Positions 44,635 to 54,137 of a stretch of 64,000 nt of DNA are shown piece by piece. Source of the DNA: Sporocytophaga myxococcoides DSM 11118 (GTDB lineage Bacteria > Bacteroidota > Bacteroidia > Cytophagales > Cytophagaceae); contig NZ_AUFX01000004.1 of the NCBI RefSeq assembly GCF_000426725.1, forward strand, positions 558,001-622,000, read 5' to 3'. The notes beneath the pieces were generated by a model. The model was not told where the DNA came from. It worked only from the letters and a program-made list of their open reading frames with translations, and made no database searches. Position numbers and translations under genes: made by a program. The first letter of the stretch is position 1, and every line of letters begins with the position of its first letter.

Positions 44635-45045
44635 TTAAAGATTAAAGTGGCCTGCGGCTTCTGGCTGATAAATTATTTCTTCTATTAATATTTTCGTTGC
44701 TCCACCGGGAACAATCCACTCAACTTCATCACCAACCCTGTATCCAAGTAAGGCAGTTGCTACCGGTGAAAAGATAGATATTTTATTTTCCTTCAAATTT
44801 GCTTCGTCAGGATAAACAATTTTAAATTGAAGCACTTTTCCGGAATTACTGAACGAGATTCTGACCACTGAGTTCATTGTAACCACATCCACCGGTACTT
44901 TCTCAGGATCTACAATTTTCGCAGCATTTAACTCTCCGTTAAGCTTTTCAAGCTCTTCAGGACTAATTGCTCTTGATTGCTTTAAATCAATTATGCTCTT
45001 CTTTATACGCGCATAATCAAGTCTGTTCATTACCAAATTTCCCAT
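44635..45045 (-). CDS. GreA/GreB-family (Rnk-like) elongation factor domain protein
   Basis: A 136-residue protein; an ATG five codons in (MNRLDYARIKKSI) is an alternative start. The C-terminal domain is the FKBP-like Gre domain: VVRISFSNSGKVLQFKIVYP, KISIFSPVATALLGYRVGDE and VEWIVPGGATKILIEEIIYQ. The N-terminal part is a short coiled coil (KSIIDLKQSRAISPEELEKL), much shorter than in GreA and without its acidic tip, like Rnk and other Gre-domain proteins of Bacteroidota. It probably binds RNA polymerase near the secondary channel and modulates transcription. Confidence 0.88.
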   Translation of the reverse strand: MGNLVMNRLDYARIKKSIIDLKQSRAISPEELEKLNGELNAAKIVDPEKVPVDVVTMNSVVRISFSNSGKVLQFKIVYPDEANLKENKISIFSPVATALLGYRVGDEVEWIVPGGATKILIEEIIYQPEAAGHFNL

Positions 45046-45204
45046 AATCCATGATTATAATTTACAAGATTTACTTCTCCTATAAATTATACAAATGTCA
45101 ATGGATTGTAGTTCGCAGTAGCCCTGCTAAAGGAAGGTTACAACTCCCTCTTAGCTCATTTATGAAATAACTTCTGTGTAATACTTTTCCGAAAAGGTTT
45201 CCTT

Positions 45205-45813
45205 TTAATAATTAAAATCTTTTATAATCAACTTTGAACCTTGCTGGCTTATAAGCCTGATCATTTGATTCCGGACATCTATTTCCCATCTCCAGCCATT
45301 TTCAATTTCAGTAAGTTTCTTTAGGTTGTTTCCATATTTATCACAAACCCAAATAGTTTCAACACCTGACACTTCAGCAACCAGAATAATGCTGTTTGAA
45401 AGAGGTCTGGATGGAATGTACCTGTTATTAGAATGACGAAAAAGACCCTTATCTTCATATCTGTCAAGTGAATACTCATTGTTAAATTCAATGCTACCGT
45501 ATTCAGGAAAATACTTTGATTCAAAATAAAAACCTGATATTGTTCTTTTTACAGTGTCTTTAAAAATGTAATTCATTTGTTGTTTACTGATGTCATATAC
45601 AACAACGTCTCTTGTTATTTCCTTTTTTCTGACCTTGTTTTTGTTCTCGATGATCTTGAGTGTGTCCTCTACTCCTATGTATTGCAGATTTAGATTAGTT
45701 TCATATGTATTGATATCCAATTTAGAGTAATAATCATCATCTCCTCCGCTATCAATACTGAATAGGGTTTTAGCCAACAGGCAAATCATAAGAATCGAAT
45801 ATTTCATTATCAT
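45205..45813 (-). CDS. secreted hypothetical protein
   Basis: A 202-residue protein that I do not recognise, with an N-terminal hydrophobic signal (MIMKYSILMICLLAKTLFS; a second ATG lies two codons in). The mature part has a charged early region (SGGDDDYYSKLDINTYETNL) and a C-terminal half of beta strands resembling a single WD or six-bladed propeller-type blade repeat (VAEVSGVETIWVCDKYGNNL, then ENGWRWEIDVRNQMIRLIS). Exported, probably periplasmic. Same strand as, and 62 bases after, the helical protein gene at 45876, so possibly one operon. No function assignable. Confidence 0.6.
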   Translation of the reverse strand: MIMKYSILMICLLAKTLFSIDSGGDDDYYSKLDINTYETNLNLQYIGVEDTLKIIENKNKVRKKEITRDVVVYDISKQQMNYIFKDTVKRTISGFYFESKYFPEYGSIEFNNEYSLDRYEDKGLFRHSNNRYIPSRPLSNSIILVAEVSGVETIWVCDKYGNNLKKLTEIENGWRWEIDVRNQMIRLISQQGSKLIIKDFNY

Positions 45814-45875
45814 AACTTTTTAAAAATGGTTAATTAAAAATTTATTATAGTATTAACAAGAAACAGAATATAACA

Positions 45876-46523
45876 TCAAAGTCTCTTTTTTATTTTATTC
45901 ATGACCGTTTTATCCAGACCTGAATATTCCTCAAGCACCAGCGAAGGCATGCTCTTTATCAATGTTATTGTACTGGCATCTCCCACTTTCCTCACAGCAC
46001 AATAAGCAACGACAATATCTTCTTCACAGGCTTTTTTCTCTTTGCAAAAATTTAAAAAATGATGAATAAGACTCCGCAATAGAGCTTCATCTTGCGGTTT
46101 ATAATTAATTTCATCATCAAATGAAATCATGAGATTAAGGGCTGCAAGACATTTTAAAGCTACCTTATAATCCTGAATATCTGAGAGGACACAACTTTCA
46201 AGAACTTTAATAATCCCGATAAATGCATCATAAGTTTTCAACTCCTCCAAAACAGAAATTGCAAAGCCTGAATACTCCATGCCATCTTTTGCCAGATAAA
46301 CCATTCTGGAAATGCCATATTCAAAATAGGTTGCCACAATGAAAATCCACTTGTCAAAGGGAACTTCATCGGATCTCTTTTCTCCTTCACAAAGTATTAA
46401 ATTTAACTCCTTTAAAATGTGGAGAGTTTCTTTATTTCCTGTTTTAACCAATTGAAGTATGTCTTCTACTTCAATGTCATTATTTCGTGCTTTTTGAATT
46501 ATAGGCGTGTTGTTTTTTTTCAT
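45876..46523 (-). CDS. helical-repeat hypothetical protein
   Basis: A 215-residue cytoplasmic protein built from alpha-helical pairs (FDKWIFIVATYFEYGISRMV, FAISVLEELKTYDAFIGIIK, DYKVALKCLAALNLMISFDD, then LIHHFLNFCKEKKACEEDIV), a HEAT/ARM-like pattern expected of a protein-binding scaffold. There is no catalytic motif, signal peptide or membrane segment. I do not recognise the family. It is followed by the secreted gene at 45205. Confidence 0.6.
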   Translation of the reverse strand: MKKNNTPIIQKARNNDIEVEDILQLVKTGNKETLHILKELNLILCEGEKRSDEVPFDKWIFIVATYFEYGISRMVYLAKDGMEYSGFAISVLEELKTYDAFIGIIKVLESCVLSDIQDYKVALKCLAALNLMISFDDEINYKPQDEALLRSLIHHFLNFCKEKKACEEDIVVAYCAVRKVGDASTITLIKSMPSLVLEEYSGLDKTVMNKIKKRL

Positions 46524-46774
46524 ATCAGAAATAGTACTACCTATTCAGCTATTAAAGAAAAAATTAGTCTTAAAATATGTTCGTGAACCAAAATACTAGT
46601 ATACAATTTATTAGGCACAATGCGACCAATGCTATTAATCTTCAGGCTAAAAATTACTTTCAATTTTTCTAAAATTTATAATAAATTAAAGAAAATATAG
46701 CCTTAAGCGCAGGTAACCTTCCTGTCTAAATAAAGGTATTTTCAAATCATCCTTCTTAATTATCCCAGTGTTCT

Positions 46775-48646
46775 ATGAAAAAAAAACTACTCTCACTGGC
46801 CCTACTTGCCAATATTTACTTTGCTCAGGGACAAAACTTTATCAAAAGAAATGGAACGGAACTTGTTCTCTCTGAAAGCAGCGAAAAAATCATGCTAAGA
46901 GGACTTGCATTCGGAAACCGTGTATGGAGTAATGACCCTGTTCCCTCTGAACATCATACAGAAGCAGACATTGAGCGTGTTTCTAAAATCGGAATGAACT
47001 GCATTCGCTTTTATATGAATTATCAAACATTTGAAAGTGATGCGGCTCCATATACGTACAAAGATGCTGGCTGGAACTGGATAGACCAGAACATAGCCTG
47101 GGCTAAAAAACATAATTTATACCTGATTCTCAACATCCATGTACCACAGGGAGGCTTCCAGTCTCAGTGTAAAGGCGACGCCCTCTGGACTAATCAGGAC
47201 AATCAGGACAGACTAGTGGCATTATGGAAAGCAATTGCTGAAAGGTACAAAAATGAACCTCAGATTGCCGGATATGATTTGCTGAATGAGCCGACACCTA
47301 GCGGCACAATACAAAACTGGGACAATCTTGCAACTCGCATAACTGCTGCAATCAGAGACGTTGACAATAACCACCTTATCATTCTCGCAAATGCCATAGC
47401 TCTGGGCTGTAATTATTCTTTCAATGATGGAAAAAATAATTTTCCATTAACAGAAGATGAGAATGTGATGTACACACTTCATTCTTATGACCCATATGAG
47501 TACACTCATCAGAATCAATCCTGGGCTGGAACTGGAGAAGGGGGGAAATATCCTGATCCGGAAGTTCTTATCCCTCCATCTGATTTGGAATGGGGAATCG
47601 GTCAGTATAACAATAAAAAATTACCGAATGGAAATTCTGATTGGACCTATTTCAAAGGGCAGCCTTTTAAAATAACTAATGAAAACTATATACTCGGAAG
47701 ACCTGTACTTTACGGACAAATTCTTAACTCCGGTAAAGCATACTTCGATGATATAACTCTAAATGAAGTAGATGCCAATGGCAATGTAATAAGAGAAATT
47801 CTTAAAAGTGATTTTGATGATAAGACAAAATTCTCCTTCTGGATTCCTGAAAATGCAACAGGTTCTTCAGCTATATCCAATACAGGTCATACCGACTCTT
47901 ATTCAATAAGCGTCACAGGCACCAATAATTACTCAACCACCACTTTATATACCCTTCAATTCAAACCTGAGCTAAATAAATATTATGCTATCAGCGGATG
48001 GATGAAAGGAGAAGGAATTCCTGCAGGCTCGACAACAGCTATTTCCATGGAGTTTTATACTTCCAAATCAGGGGCTCCCGTATTGATTCGAGATTACGAA
48101 TATGTGAAAACGAATATCCTTCAGCTATCAAGTAAATTAAGAGAATGGGGCTACCCTGTTTACTATGGGGAATTTGGAGCAGTGAGAGAATGCTTTGGAG
48201 AAAAAGGTGGTCAGATTTGGGTAAGCGATGTATTGCATGTGCTGGATAGTCTTGGCTTCCACTTTACTTATCATGATTACAGAGAAGATGCTTTTGGCTT
48301 GTATAAAGGTGATAATGGTATTGTTGATGAAAGTACTGTCAATCAGCCTTTGTATGATGCCTTTACTACTTATTTTGAGGAAAAAGCAACATCGATAACA
48401 CCGATAACAGAGTCTTCAATTGCCCAGCTTTATCCTAACCCAAGCAAAGAGAATTTTAATCTGACTTTTAAAGTTCCTGTTTCGGGAAACCTGCAATTGT
48501 ATGATGAAACAGGTAGAAACATTTTATCTAAAAATATTATTGGTGAAACCTTTATCTCATTCGGAGAATCTTTACCTAACGGATTTTACCTCGGCCGTTT
48601 GGTAATCAATGATCAGCCTCTGGCTTTCAAAATTTCGAAACAATAA
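46775..48646 (+). CDS. secreted GH5 endoglucanase with an inserted beta domain and T9SS sorting domain
   Basis: A 623-residue secreted cellulase. Signal peptide 1-20 (ending AQGQ). The GH5 barrel shows the conserved LRGLAFGN, IGMNCIRFYMNY, the acid/base Glu172 in YDLLNEPTPS, LHSYDPYEYTHQ with the active-site His/Tyr (236, 238) and the nucleophile Glu466 in YYGEFGA. Between barrel strands, about residues 265-445, is a roughly 180-residue insertion with jelly-roll-like strands (VLYGQILNSGKAYFDDITLN ... YAISGWMKGEGIPAGSTTAI), resembling a carbohydrate-binding module. The C-terminus (about 545-623, QLYPNPSKENFNLTF) is a T9SS type A domain. It would cleave beta-1,4-glucan outside the cell. A shared terminator follows. 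Confidence 0.93.
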   Translation: MKKKLLSLALLANIYFAQGQNFIKRNGTELVLSESSEKIMLRGLAFGNRVWSNDPVPSEHHTEADIERVSKIGMNCIRFYMNYQTFESDAAPYTYKDAGWNWIDQNIAWAKKHNLYLILNIHVPQGGFQSQCKGDALWTNQDNQDRLVALWKAIAERYKNEPQIAGYDLLNEPTPSGTIQNWDNLATRITAAIRDVDNNHLIILANAIALGCNYSFNDGKNNFPLTEDENVMYTLHSYDPYEYTHQNQSWAGTGEGGKYPDPEVLIPPSDLEWGIGQYNNKKLPNGNSDWTYFKGQPFKITNENYILGRPVLYGQILNSGKAYFDDITLNEVDANGNVIREILKSDFDDKTKFSFWIPENATGSSAISNTGHTDSYSISVTGTNNYSTTTLYTLQFKPELNKYYAISGWMKGEGIPAGSTTAISMEFYTSKSGAPVLIRDYEYVKTNILQLSSKLREWGYPVYYGEFGAVRECFGEKGGQIWVSDVLHVLDSLGFHFTYHDYREDAFGLYKGDNGIVDESTVNQPLYDAFTTYFEEKATSITPITESSIAQLYPNPSKENFNLTFKVPVSGNLQLYDETGRNILSKNIIGETFISFGESLPNGFYLGRLVINDQPLAFKISKQ

Positions 48647-48666
48647 TAATTTTAAGCAGAAATAAT

Positions 48667-48705
48667 AAAACAGCCAGTCAAAAATCTTTGACTGGCTGTT
48701 TTTAT
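48667..48705. terminator. bidirectional terminator
   Basis: A 16-base stem, 48667-48682 with 48687-48702 (AAAACAGCCAGTCAAA and complement) around a four-base loop, with A/T flanks on both sides. It separates the convergent cellulase and subtilase genes. Confidence 0.9.
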
Positions 48706-48723
48706 TAGGACCTATATTGAACC

Positions 48724-51700
48724 TTATCTTGCAACAGTGAATTTCCTGACCTCTTTGAAGCTGTTTGTTTTAATGACGAACATGTAGAAGCCACTTGGAA
48801 TATTTGAGATATCCAGCTCAATAGGATAGTCCGTATCATTTACAATAAACTCCTCGCTAAGCAACTGGGCGCCATTCATATCGAGAATTTCCAGTTGAAC
48901 CTCTCCGGCCTCTGAGCCAGGGGCCCAGATATTTAATTTGTATTCAGCAGGGTTAGGATACACTACAATATTTTTTGCATCTAAAGGCAGATCAAATGAT
49001 GCAATTTTACTATCTGTTTCGGCAGGTGTCAATCTTGCAGAAGGTATAATCTGTTTGGGCTGGCTGGGGCTGGACCAGGAAAGCGATATCACAGCAGAAC
49101 CTACATTCTCAAAGTACTCCAGCACAACATCATACTTCTCACCTGCAAGCAGATTGATGACTCCACTATTTTCAGTTGCCGGATGATCTGTAAAGTTATT
49201 GATGATCTGTACTCCGTTCACCGATAAACGCACGCCGTCATTAGAGGTAGTATAAAATCTGTATTGCTCAGAATAAACTGCCTCTACCTGCCCCGTCCAT
49301 CTGATAGAAAATTTATCTACCCCAATATTTGGAGCAGGACTATTTGTACCAAAATTAAAATTAACAACAGAATCTATTCTTGAATATCCATTCTGATCAA
49401 AATTCAAATCCCTGAAATAGGTACCTAACAGACCATGTTGTGTTGTTTGCTCCTGAGGCTTTCCAAACGGTGAAAGCCGGCTGCCTGGAATAGGTCGTTC
49501 CAATGTGGCATCAGGCAATTGCCAACCTACGGCAAGGTTATCATTACTTGCGCCTTGCTTGTGAAGTGCTTCTATATAATATGTTTTCCCTCCGACAAGC
49601 GCTATGGATGCTGATCTTTGAGAAGGATATTTTGTCCATTCTCTCACACCTGTATATCCGGTAACACTTGCAATTCTTACTTTGTTACTAGGCGTATCGT
49701 CTGTGCTTAGCCAAAGTTCACTATTGTCGTTGCTTGAAATCCAGAAAATATAATTTCCGGATAAAGGAGCGCAGATAGTCCCACGAATCCTTTGTCCATA
49801 GTTAATACCAAAATTTGTTGGCGCTTCAAAAAGCGTTAATGAGCTTGACTGGTTAGGAGAAGTGTTTACTGGAATATTTGAAACAACACTTCCTGGAATG
49901 GAGGTCCAAACCTCTCGGGTAATCGTACCCGAAGCGTTACACAAGCCCTGTACTTCGACTGCAGATTTGTTAATTGCATAAGCTCTTTCACTTATGATGC
50001 CCGAAGCTGTTTTTGCCCTCACACTCATCCAAACTTCATTTTCAGTGCCTAGTGGTCTGTTCTGGAACACATATGATGTTGCGGTTGTTGTAGCTTCAAA
50101 TTCAATAACCTTATCCTGCGGTTCCAACAAATAAACATCATAAGAACTTGCTCCCGGAACGGGATTCCATTCAAACTTAATTGAACCGGTTGATGGATTA
50201 GACGCTACGAGGTTTGAAGGAACGCTCAGTACAGAAAAATTTCGTATGCTCTGACTGGAAAATGAGCCACTCCTCACACGCACTAGCATTGCTGCTGGAC
50301 CAGAAGGTACAAACCAATCCGCATAATGCTGATTTGAGGGTATATCGGATGCGATGTTAATCCATGAGCTTCCATTGTTCGTTGAATATTCTGCCGTATA
50401 GTTTCCAGTACCAAAAGCATCCCATCGGATTTGTGTATATTCATTCGGAATGAGAGATTCATTTCCATAAGGAAATGTCAGTGCTATAAAAGGTCTTACA
50501 AATTCGTAAGCAACAACGTATCTCTGAGGCCCGAAGGGTATTGCTGTTCCTTTAATATTAACAGTATAACTTCCCGCATCGGGATTGTCAACTGTTACCT
50601 GTTCTATATTGTTAATATTATCCACACCTCTTACAGCTATACTCTCCGGATTTGCAGAAGAGAGAACCCATGGCAGGTAAGTGTTAGGAGACTTTGTAAT
50701 CTGAATGTCAAGATTATTCACAAGATTCACTGAGCTGAACTCTGCACCTTCTTTATCTTTCCAGTACAATAATACCCTTAACTGACCGGTGCCACTTGGA
50801 ACATTAATTGTATGTGTCAGATTCTGCCCCTGGCTTATGGTGTTTTCAAAATATAAATTTGCTTCCAGTGCTTCGACAGCTCTTTTGGAATTTATTCTTC
50901 CAAAGCCATAAGAATAATCCGGTCCGGCGTTTCCAAGATCATCCGCAGTATTACAAACCAGCGCTTTGATAATATCTGCATTGGGCCTAACACCTTTCAG
51001 TTGATTATACCTTTCATATAACAGGGTAACGCTACCTGTCACACCAGGACAAGCCATGCTTGTTCCGGAAAAGTAAGTATAGCTATTCCCAGGTAATGTT
51101 GAGTATACGCTTTCTCCAAGTCCAACTATCTCTGGTTTCAGTCTTCCATCATTGACAGGACCTTTTCCAGAAAACCCGGAAATAACATCATGTTCATTTA
51201 CCGAACCCACAGACAAAACATTTTTTGCTGTAGCCCAGCCGGAGCTTACAGTATAAAATCCAGCTGCACCACCATTATGAGTAGCCACTACATGTAGCAA
51301 ACCCGGACTTACCACATTATCTTGTGTCTTATCTGTATAATTACTTGAGTTATCATAAACTCCCCAATAAGAAAGATAACCATAGGAGTTATTTGTTACA
51401 GTCATTCCATAAGTATTGTAATAGGAAGGTCCATTATTGATTAAGCCTGGGAAACTTTGCGCAACCAGGTTGGCATTAAAAGCAGCCCCCCTGGCTCTTG
51501 GATCAATATTTCCAGATCCTCCTGTGGTGCCTGCTACGTGTGTAGCATGATTATTAATAGCCGGAGGAGAAAGATTGGTGATCCTCACAGGTTTAAGATC
51601 CTGGTGTATCCCTATTGCACCTTCATCATCGATACCCACGGTGAGTCCATTTCCTGATAAACCTCTTTGCCCCGCAAAATCAGATTGCAGCACATTGTTT

Positions 51701-52353
51701 CTATGCTGATTTACTGAAATAAAATTGCTATGCTCAGGCTTAGGAGGTGCAGGCATGATATATGATATCTGTGGAACAGATCCCAGAGCCTGAATTCTTC
51801 CTGATGAAATTCTAATTATCAAACTATTCTGGAATGGAGAACTTTTTATAATTACAGCGCCCAGATTAGCTAATGAATGCTTTAAACGTATTGTATCTGC
51901 GTCCTGGAAATAAGTTACTTCTAAGTCTGTAAACGTCCTTTTTTCCTTTTTAACTTCTCCATTCAGCTTTTCATCTATTTTATGTTCCGGTAAAATTTTT
52001 TCAATGCTTCTTATTTTAAATTTTTTTATTTCATCATCTGTAAGAGCTCTTTGAAATGAGGCCCAATACGCATAATTGGGAACGTACTTCAGAAGAGTTG
52101 TACCTGCGCTTTTTAATTGAGCCTGGGTCGTTTCATTTGGCAATTCAAAGAACTGTATAAGTATGTATTCCTGATGTTCACTTCTTAGATTCTTTATTTT
52201 TTGAGAAAGGTTATTGCCCTCTTCGGGGCAATATTGACCGGACTTGTAAACTATACAATATTTATTTTCAGTCTGGGAAAATGCATCAACAAAAACGGAT
52301 TGAATAAATATCATGAACAAAGTCATGACCGATAACCGGTAAGAAATTATCAT
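48724..52353 (-). CDS. S8 subtilisin-like protease with Fn3 and tandem PA14 domains, T9SS-secreted
   Basis: A 1209-residue secreted protease. Signal peptide 1-26. An N-terminal inhibitor-like prodomain (about 30-210) contains LIQFFELPNETTQAQLKSAG. The peptidase shows Asp243 in VGIDDEG, His269 in NNHATHVAGT and Ser432 in SGTSMACPG; the second His-box residue is Ala rather than the usual Gly (HATH instead of HGTH). Then come Ig-like strands (NEYTQIRWDAFGTGNYTAEY), an Fn3 domain (VPSNLVASNPSTGSIKFEWN), a PA14-like domain (RIRGTICAPLSGNYIFWISS) and a true PA14 domain (HGLLGTYFRDLNFDQNGYSR, then YRFYTTSNDGVRLSVNGVQI). PA14 usually binds carbohydrate. A T9SS type A domain (IVVYPNPAEYKLNIWAPG) ends it. 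Confidence 0.92.
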   Translation of the reverse strand: MIISYRLSVMTLFMIFIQSVFVDAFSQTENKYCIVYKSGQYCPEEGNNLSQKIKNLRSEHQEYILIQFFELPNETTQAQLKSAGTTLLKYVPNYAYWASFQRALTDDEIKKFKIRSIEKILPEHKIDEKLNGEVKKEKRTFTDLEVTYFQDADTIRLKHSLANLGAVIIKSSPFQNSLIIRISSGRIQALGSVPQISYIMPAPPKPEHSNFISVNQHRNNVLQSDFAGQRGLSGNGLTVGIDDEGAIGIHQDLKPVRITNLSPPAINNHATHVAGTTGGSGNIDPRARGAAFNANLVAQSFPGLINNGPSYYNTYGMTVTNNSYGYLSYWGVYDNSSNYTDKTQDNVVSPGLLHVVATHNGGAAGFYTVSSGWATAKNVLSVGSVNEHDVISGFSGKGPVNDGRLKPEIVGLGESVYSTLPGNSYTYFSGTSMACPGVTGSVTLLYERYNQLKGVRPNADIIKALVCNTADDLGNAGPDYSYGFGRINSKRAVEALEANLYFENTISQGQNLTHTINVPSGTGQLRVLLYWKDKEGAEFSSVNLVNNLDIQITKSPNTYLPWVLSSANPESIAVRGVDNINNIEQVTVDNPDAGSYTVNIKGTAIPFGPQRYVVAYEFVRPFIALTFPYGNESLIPNEYTQIRWDAFGTGNYTAEYSTNNGSSWINIASDIPSNQHYADWFVPSGPAAMLVRVRSGSFSSQSIRNFSVLSVPSNLVASNPSTGSIKFEWNPVPGASSYDVYLLEPQDKVIEFEATTTATSYVFQNRPLGTENEVWMSVRAKTASGIISERAYAINKSAVEVQGLCNASGTITREVWTSIPGSVVSNIPVNTSPNQSSSLTLFEAPTNFGINYGQRIRGTICAPLSGNYIFWISSNDNSELWLSTDDTPSNKVRIASVTGYTGVREWTKYPSQRSASIALVGGKTYYIEALHKQGASNDNLAVGWQLPDATLERPIPGSRLSPFGKPQEQTTQHGLLGTYFRDLNFDQNGYSRIDSVVNFNFGTNSPAPNIGVDKFSIRWTGQVEAVYSEQYRFYTTSNDGVRLSVNGVQIINNFTDHPATENSGVINLLAGEKYDVVLEYFENVGSAVISLSWSSPSQPKQIIPSARLTPAETDSKIASFDLPLDAKNIVVYPNPAEYKLNIWAPGSEAGEVQLEILDMNGAQLLSEEFIVNDTDYPIELDISNIPSGFYMFVIKTNSFKEVRKFTVAR

Positions 52354-52526
52354 AGCTAGTGTTGTTGGATAAAAAATTAACGTACCAACTCAATTGATTG
52401 TTATACAGGCAAAAATTAATGATAAAAAGAAGCACAAATTCACTACTATATTCCCTTTATTGAATAGTTAAATATTGTATTTTATCAGATAAAAATTTTT
52501 CTGGCGAAAAAGATTTAAGTCTTCTT

Positions 52527-54137
52527 TTATTGAACAGACTTTGGCTTATTGAAAAAAATCTTAAACTCAGTTCCTTTATCAATTGCGCTTTCCACGGATA
52601 TGTATCCGTTGTATCTCTCAACTGCTTTTTTTACAATGAACAAGCCAATGCCACTGCCTTCTACATGGCTATAGACCCTTTTAAAAATTGAAAACAACTT
52701 TTGCTGTTGATCTTCAGGAATCCCCAGGCCGTTATCCGAAACCTTTATAACATAGTGTTCATCCGTTTCATACATCTTTACCAGCACTTCCGGCGTTCGT
52801 TTTGGTGAACGGTATTTTATTGCATTTGACATCAGGTTATAGATTATACTTCTAAAGTCCGATTTGGTGAGTTTTAACTCATCACACCTCTGAATGTCTG
52901 TAATAATATTTGCTGCAGCCTCTTCAATAAGTTCTTTAATACTGAATTTAATTTCTTCAATGACGTCCTTACAATCAAAGTCATCCGGCTCTTCCAATCT
53001 TTCTTTTTGCACCTGTATTACTTTTAACAGATCCTGCACGGTCTCTTTTAACTGGGTTACAGAATGACCAAGCATGCTCAATACAGTCTCCACCTGGTCA
53101 GAACCATCTGCAATTTCTTCCTTTAATGTCTTTATCAACCCTTCCAGATTTGCGATTGGCAGTTTGAGATCATGCGAAGCAGTATAGACAAAGTTGTCAA
53201 GCTCTTTGTTTTTTTCTACCAGCATCTCGTTATAAATTCTCAAATGCTCTTCTGCATAAGCCCTGCGATCAACTTCATACTTTAGCTCCTTATTTGTTTT
53301 TAAAATTTCTGCTGTTCTGTCTTGTACCTTCTTTTCAAGTTCCGCATTGGCAGAAGCAAGTTTGTCTTCTGACTCCTTTCTTGCTGTTACATTTCTTCCT
53401 ACCGCATACCACTTACCTTTGTTGAGCGTGAAAGACCAGCTTATCCAGCAATATCCTTCGGTTTTATTTATGTGTTGTTGTTCATAATTCTGTATGACCT
53501 GCCTGGCATCTTTAGGGTTTTTAAATAAATTCATTAACTCCTCATCAATTATAGTATTCTGATGGTGGTCTGAATTAAGATCTTCAAGACTTCTACCGGT
53601 AAATCTTTCAACAGCAGGATTAATATGGATAAAGGTTTCCTTCTGCGGTTCATAGATATACATCAGGTCAGAGGTAAGATTAACCAGTAAGCCCAAATGT
53701 TCCAGTTCATCGTTTTTATATTCGAGTTCTTTTTGCTGAATATAAATCTGTAGGAATGAAACAACCTTAGCTCTTGTTATCTGCGGATCCAGCGGTTTAA
53801 AGAGATAGTCAATTGCGCCAAACTCATATCCTTTTACGACATATGAAGTTTCATAATTAATAGCAGTGACAAAAATTACCGGAATGTTTCTGGTCTTACT
53901 GCTTTCTTTAAGAATTTTAGCGACCTCATAGCCATCCATGCCCGGCATCTGCACATCCAGCATGATGAGGGCAAGCTCCTCTTTGAGGGCGATCTTTAAT
54001 GCGTCAGTTCCGGATTCTGCCTTAAAAAATTTAAGGTTAAGACGTTCATCCTCCAGCACCTTTTCAAGGCTGAACAGATTTTCCGGGTGGTCGTCCACTA
54101 AAAGAATATTCAGTTCTTGATTTGAATTTATTGCCAT
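52527..54137 (-). CDS. response-regulator-PAS-histidine kinase fusion
   Basis: A 536-residue cytoplasmic protein. The N-terminal receiver (about 8-130) has ILLVDD, phospho-acceptor Asp61 in MLDVQMPGMDG, and the conserved VTA and KPLDP motifs. A PAS domain (about 145-255, VNLTSDLMYIYEPQKETFIH) and coiled coil follow, then HisKA YTASHDLKLPIANL with His322, and HATPase_c with NLMSNAIKYR, DNGLGI and GSGIGLFIVKKAV. Receiver before kinase suggests it takes phosphate from another kinase, likely the hybrid kinase of the same operon, to control its own output. Its start overlaps the CheB stop by 10 bases; it is the last gene of the four-gene operon. Confidence 0.92.
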   Translation of the reverse strand: MAINSNQELNILLVDDHPENLFSLEKVLEDERLNLKFFKAESGTDALKIALKEELALIMLDVQMPGMDGYEVAKILKESSKTRNIPVIFVTAINYETSYVVKGYEFGAIDYLFKPLDPQITRAKVVSFLQIYIQQKELEYKNDELEHLGLLVNLTSDLMYIYEPQKETFIHINPAVERFTGRSLEDLNSDHHQNTIIDEELMNLFKNPKDARQVIQNYEQQHINKTEGYCWISWSFTLNKGKWYAVGRNVTARKESEDKLASANAELEKKVQDRTAEILKTNKELKYEVDRRAYAEEHLRIYNEMLVEKNKELDNFVYTASHDLKLPIANLEGLIKTLKEEIADGSDQVETVLSMLGHSVTQLKETVQDLLKVIQVQKERLEEPDDFDCKDVIEEIKFSIKELIEEAAANIITDIQRCDELKLTKSDFRSIIYNLMSNAIKYRSPKRTPEVLVKMYETDEHYVIKVSDNGLGIPEDQQQKLFSIFKRVYSHVEGSGIGLFIVKKAVERYNGYISVESAIDKGTEFKIFFNKPKSVQ

